A stretch of DNA of 64,000 nt, from the NCBI RefSeq assembly GCF_001742165.1, contig NZ_CP016443.1, positions 2,604,001-2,668,000 of the forward strand, in the 5' to 3' direction. Under the pieces are notes generated by a model that was not told where the DNA came from, searched no databases, and saw only the letters and a program-made list of their open reading frames with translations. This document shows, piece by piece, positions 62,693-64,000 of the stretch. The DNA comes from Burkholderia stabilis. GTDB taxonomy: Bacteria > Pseudomonadota > Gammaproteobacteria > Burkholderiales > Burkholderiaceae. Both the position numbers and the translations under genes were made by a program. Position 1 is the stretch's first letter. Every line of letters starts with the position of its first letter.

Positions 62693-64000
62693 TCAGGCCG
62701 TATGCCGGGCCGCCACGCGGTTCCAGAGTGCGCCCGAGCGGCTGCCGCTGCGGCAATACGCGAGCACGGGTTTCGGCAGCGAGTCGAGCAACGCTTCGAA
62801 CGCGTCGACTTCCGCTTCGCCGATGCGATCGCGCTCGACCGGCAGGTAGCGCGCATCGAGGCCCAGTTCGCGGGCGGCCGCGGCGATCTCGTCGAACGCG
62901 GGCTGATCGGCGCCTTCGCCGTCCGGCCGGTTGCAGATGATCGAGCGGAAGCCGGCATTCCGGATCGCTTTCAGCTCGGCCGGCGTGATCTGCCGCGACA
63001 CGGAAAACCCGCTCGACGCGGTCGCGCGGCATTGTTCGATCGCCTTGCGGAAACAGTCGATCGCGAAATCGACGTCCTGTTCGGTCGTGAAGCGGCCGAA
63101 GCTGATGCGCACGGTACGGCCGGCCGTTTCGGTATCGAGGCCGATCGCGGTCAGCACGTGCGACGGCGCGCCGCTGGTCGAGTTGCACGCGGACGTCGAC
63201 GACACGGCGAGCGCATCGCCGAGCATGAACGGGAAAAAGCCCGGTGCATGCACCGTCAGGCTCAACGTGTGCGGGATGCGGCGGGCGGCCGCCGCGTTTT
63301 GCGTGACGTCGCCGAGCGCGAACAGCGCGCTCGTCAGGCGTGCGCCGAGCGCCGCGATTCGTGCGGCTTCGCCATCGAGTTTTTCAGCAGCGAGTTCGCA
63401 CGCGACGCCCATGCCGACGATCTGATGCGTCGCGAGCGTGCCCGAGCGCAAGCCGCGCTCGTGTCCGCCGCCGTGAATCTGAGGCGCGATTCGATCCGCG
63501 ATGTCGCGGCGGACGAACAGCGCGCCGATCCCCTTCGGGCCGTACACCTTGTGTGCCGACATCGACATCATGTCGATGCCGAGCGCGCGCACGTCGATCG
63601 GCGTCTTGCCGAGCGCCTGCGCCGCGTCGACGTGAAGGAGCGCGCCCGCCGCGTGCACGATGCGCGAGATCGCGGCGATGTCGGTCAGCGTGCCGAGCTC
63701 GTTGTTCACGAGCATCAGCGACACGAGGCCGGTATCGGGGCCGATCGCGGCGGCCACGGCGTCAGCGGTGATTTCGCCGTCGCGCGTGGGCGTCAGGAAG
63801 GTGACCGACGTCCCGCGCTTGGACAGGCTCGCCATCGTGTCGAGGATCGCCTTGTGCTCGATGCGGCTCGTGACCAGGTGGCGCTTGTCGGTCGCGGTTT
63901 CCGCGTAGCCCTTCAGCGCGAGGTTGTTCGATTCGGTGGCGCCCGACGTCCAGACGATCTCGTCGGCCTCCGCGCCGATGAGCGCGGCGACCTGCGCGCG
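62693..64000 (-). CDS. Cysteine desulfurase fused to DUF442 domain (5' part outside window)
   Basis: The frame is open to the right edge, so the N-terminal 50-odd residues are missing; 435 residues are visible. Aminotransferase class V (NifS/IscS) motifs: VWTSGATESNNLALKG, the PLP-lysine in SAHKVYGPKGIGAL, and the catalytic Cys in STSACNSTSG. The last 110 residues are a second domain, FSVSRQITPAELKAIRNAG to YCRSGSRSGALW, which matches DUF442 (TIGR01244, phosphatase/sulfurtransferase fold) with Cys-x5-Arg signature. Such a fusion could pass persulfide sulfur directly from the desulfurase Cys to a second active Cys. Convergent with the AraC gene. Confidence 0.88.
   Translation of the reverse strand, partial: RAQVAALIGAEADEIVWTSGATESNNLALKGYAETATDKRHLVTSRIEHKAILDTMASLSKRGTSVTFLTPTRDGEITADAVAAAIGPDTGLVSLMLVNNELGTLTDIAAISRIVHAAGALLHVDAAQALGKTPIDVRALGIDMMSMSAHKVYGPKGIGALFVRRDIADRIAPQIHGGGHERGLRSGTLATHQIVGMGVACELAAEKLDGEAARIAALGARLTSALFALGDVTQNAAAARRIPHTLSLTVHAPGFFPFMLGDALAVSSTSACNSTSGAPSHVLTAIGLDTETAGRTVRISFGRFTTEQDVDFAIDCFRKAIEQCRATASSGFSVSRQITPAELKAIRNAGFRSIICNRPDGEGADQPAFDEIAAAARELGLDARYLPVERDRIGEAEVDAFEALLDSLPKPVLAYCRSGSRSGALWNRVAARHTA

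Noticed and set aside
1..64000. CRISPR arrays, tRNA or rRNA genes
   Set aside because: No regularly spaced repeats and no cloverleaf or rRNA sequence was recognised by eye on either strand.

Overview
The window is a high-GC stretch of a beta-proteobacterial genome, most likely a Burkholderia of the cepacia complex. This rests on OmpC-type porin and DUF3138 outer-membrane proteins, paired IrlRS/CopRS-type copper regulators, strong GC3 codon bias and the general gene repertoire; I could not run a database search, so the species is an inference. Almost all DNA is coding. Two stretches stand out by visibly lower GC: 13.6-16.6 kb, and 54.46-58.6 kb outside the nuclease gene.

Layout. 0-3.3 kb: 3' end of a trans-aconitate methyltransferase gene, a streptothricin-acetyltransferase-like GNAT and a porin. 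3.4-8.6 kb: an M24-fold peptidase, then a minus-strand series reading choline-binding protein, HAD phosphatase, small lipoprotein and Tat-exported phospholipase C, which looks like a phosphocholine/choline scavenging set. 8.9-11.5 kb: MgtC, DeoR regulator, a molybdopterin-binding protein and a ModE-like regulator. 11.5-13.5 kb: a DUF2325 protein and a 179-aa unknown. 13.6-16.4 kb: a low-GC two-gene unit, a secreted trypsin-like protease and a secreted unknown.

16.7-30.5 kb is a polyamine/guanidino-compound region: gbuA plus aldehyde dehydrogenase, two paralogous LuxR regulators, cupin plus PuuB-like FAD oxidase plus MFS plus LysR, an amidohydrolase, a PotF-like binding protein and a DUF3138 porin. 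Three promoters here share the same architecture (a C-run and a G-run abutting CA(T/G)ACC, 17 bp, then a TA-type -10), which suggests a common regulon. 30.5-36.8 kb: LysR with a C45 acyltransferase-like protein, an MFS carrier, an XAC2610-type secreted protein, a small unknown, and a divergent HxlR/GST pair.

36.9-54.4 kb is a metal-resistance block: Met-rich secreted protein, CusC/B/A/F-type copper efflux, a CaCA cation antiporter under a yybP-ykoY manganese riboswitch, a dmeR (frameshifted)-dmeF cobalt/nickel pair with tandem C-tract operators, DUF1289, the CopRS two-component pair, and a second copper operon (TolC-like lipoprotein, multicopper oxidase, CusF-like, CopC, CopD) preceded by two CopR/CusR-type boxes.

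54.4-64 kb: a low-GC membrane-protein orphan, an ExeM/NucH-type extracellular nuclease, an S10 carboxypeptidase lipoprotein with an EF-hand-like partner, a GST with a divergent AraC regulator, and the 3' part of a cysteine desulfurase fused to a DUF442 phosphatase/sulfurtransferase-like domain. No tRNA, rRNA, CRISPR, transposase or integrase was recognised.
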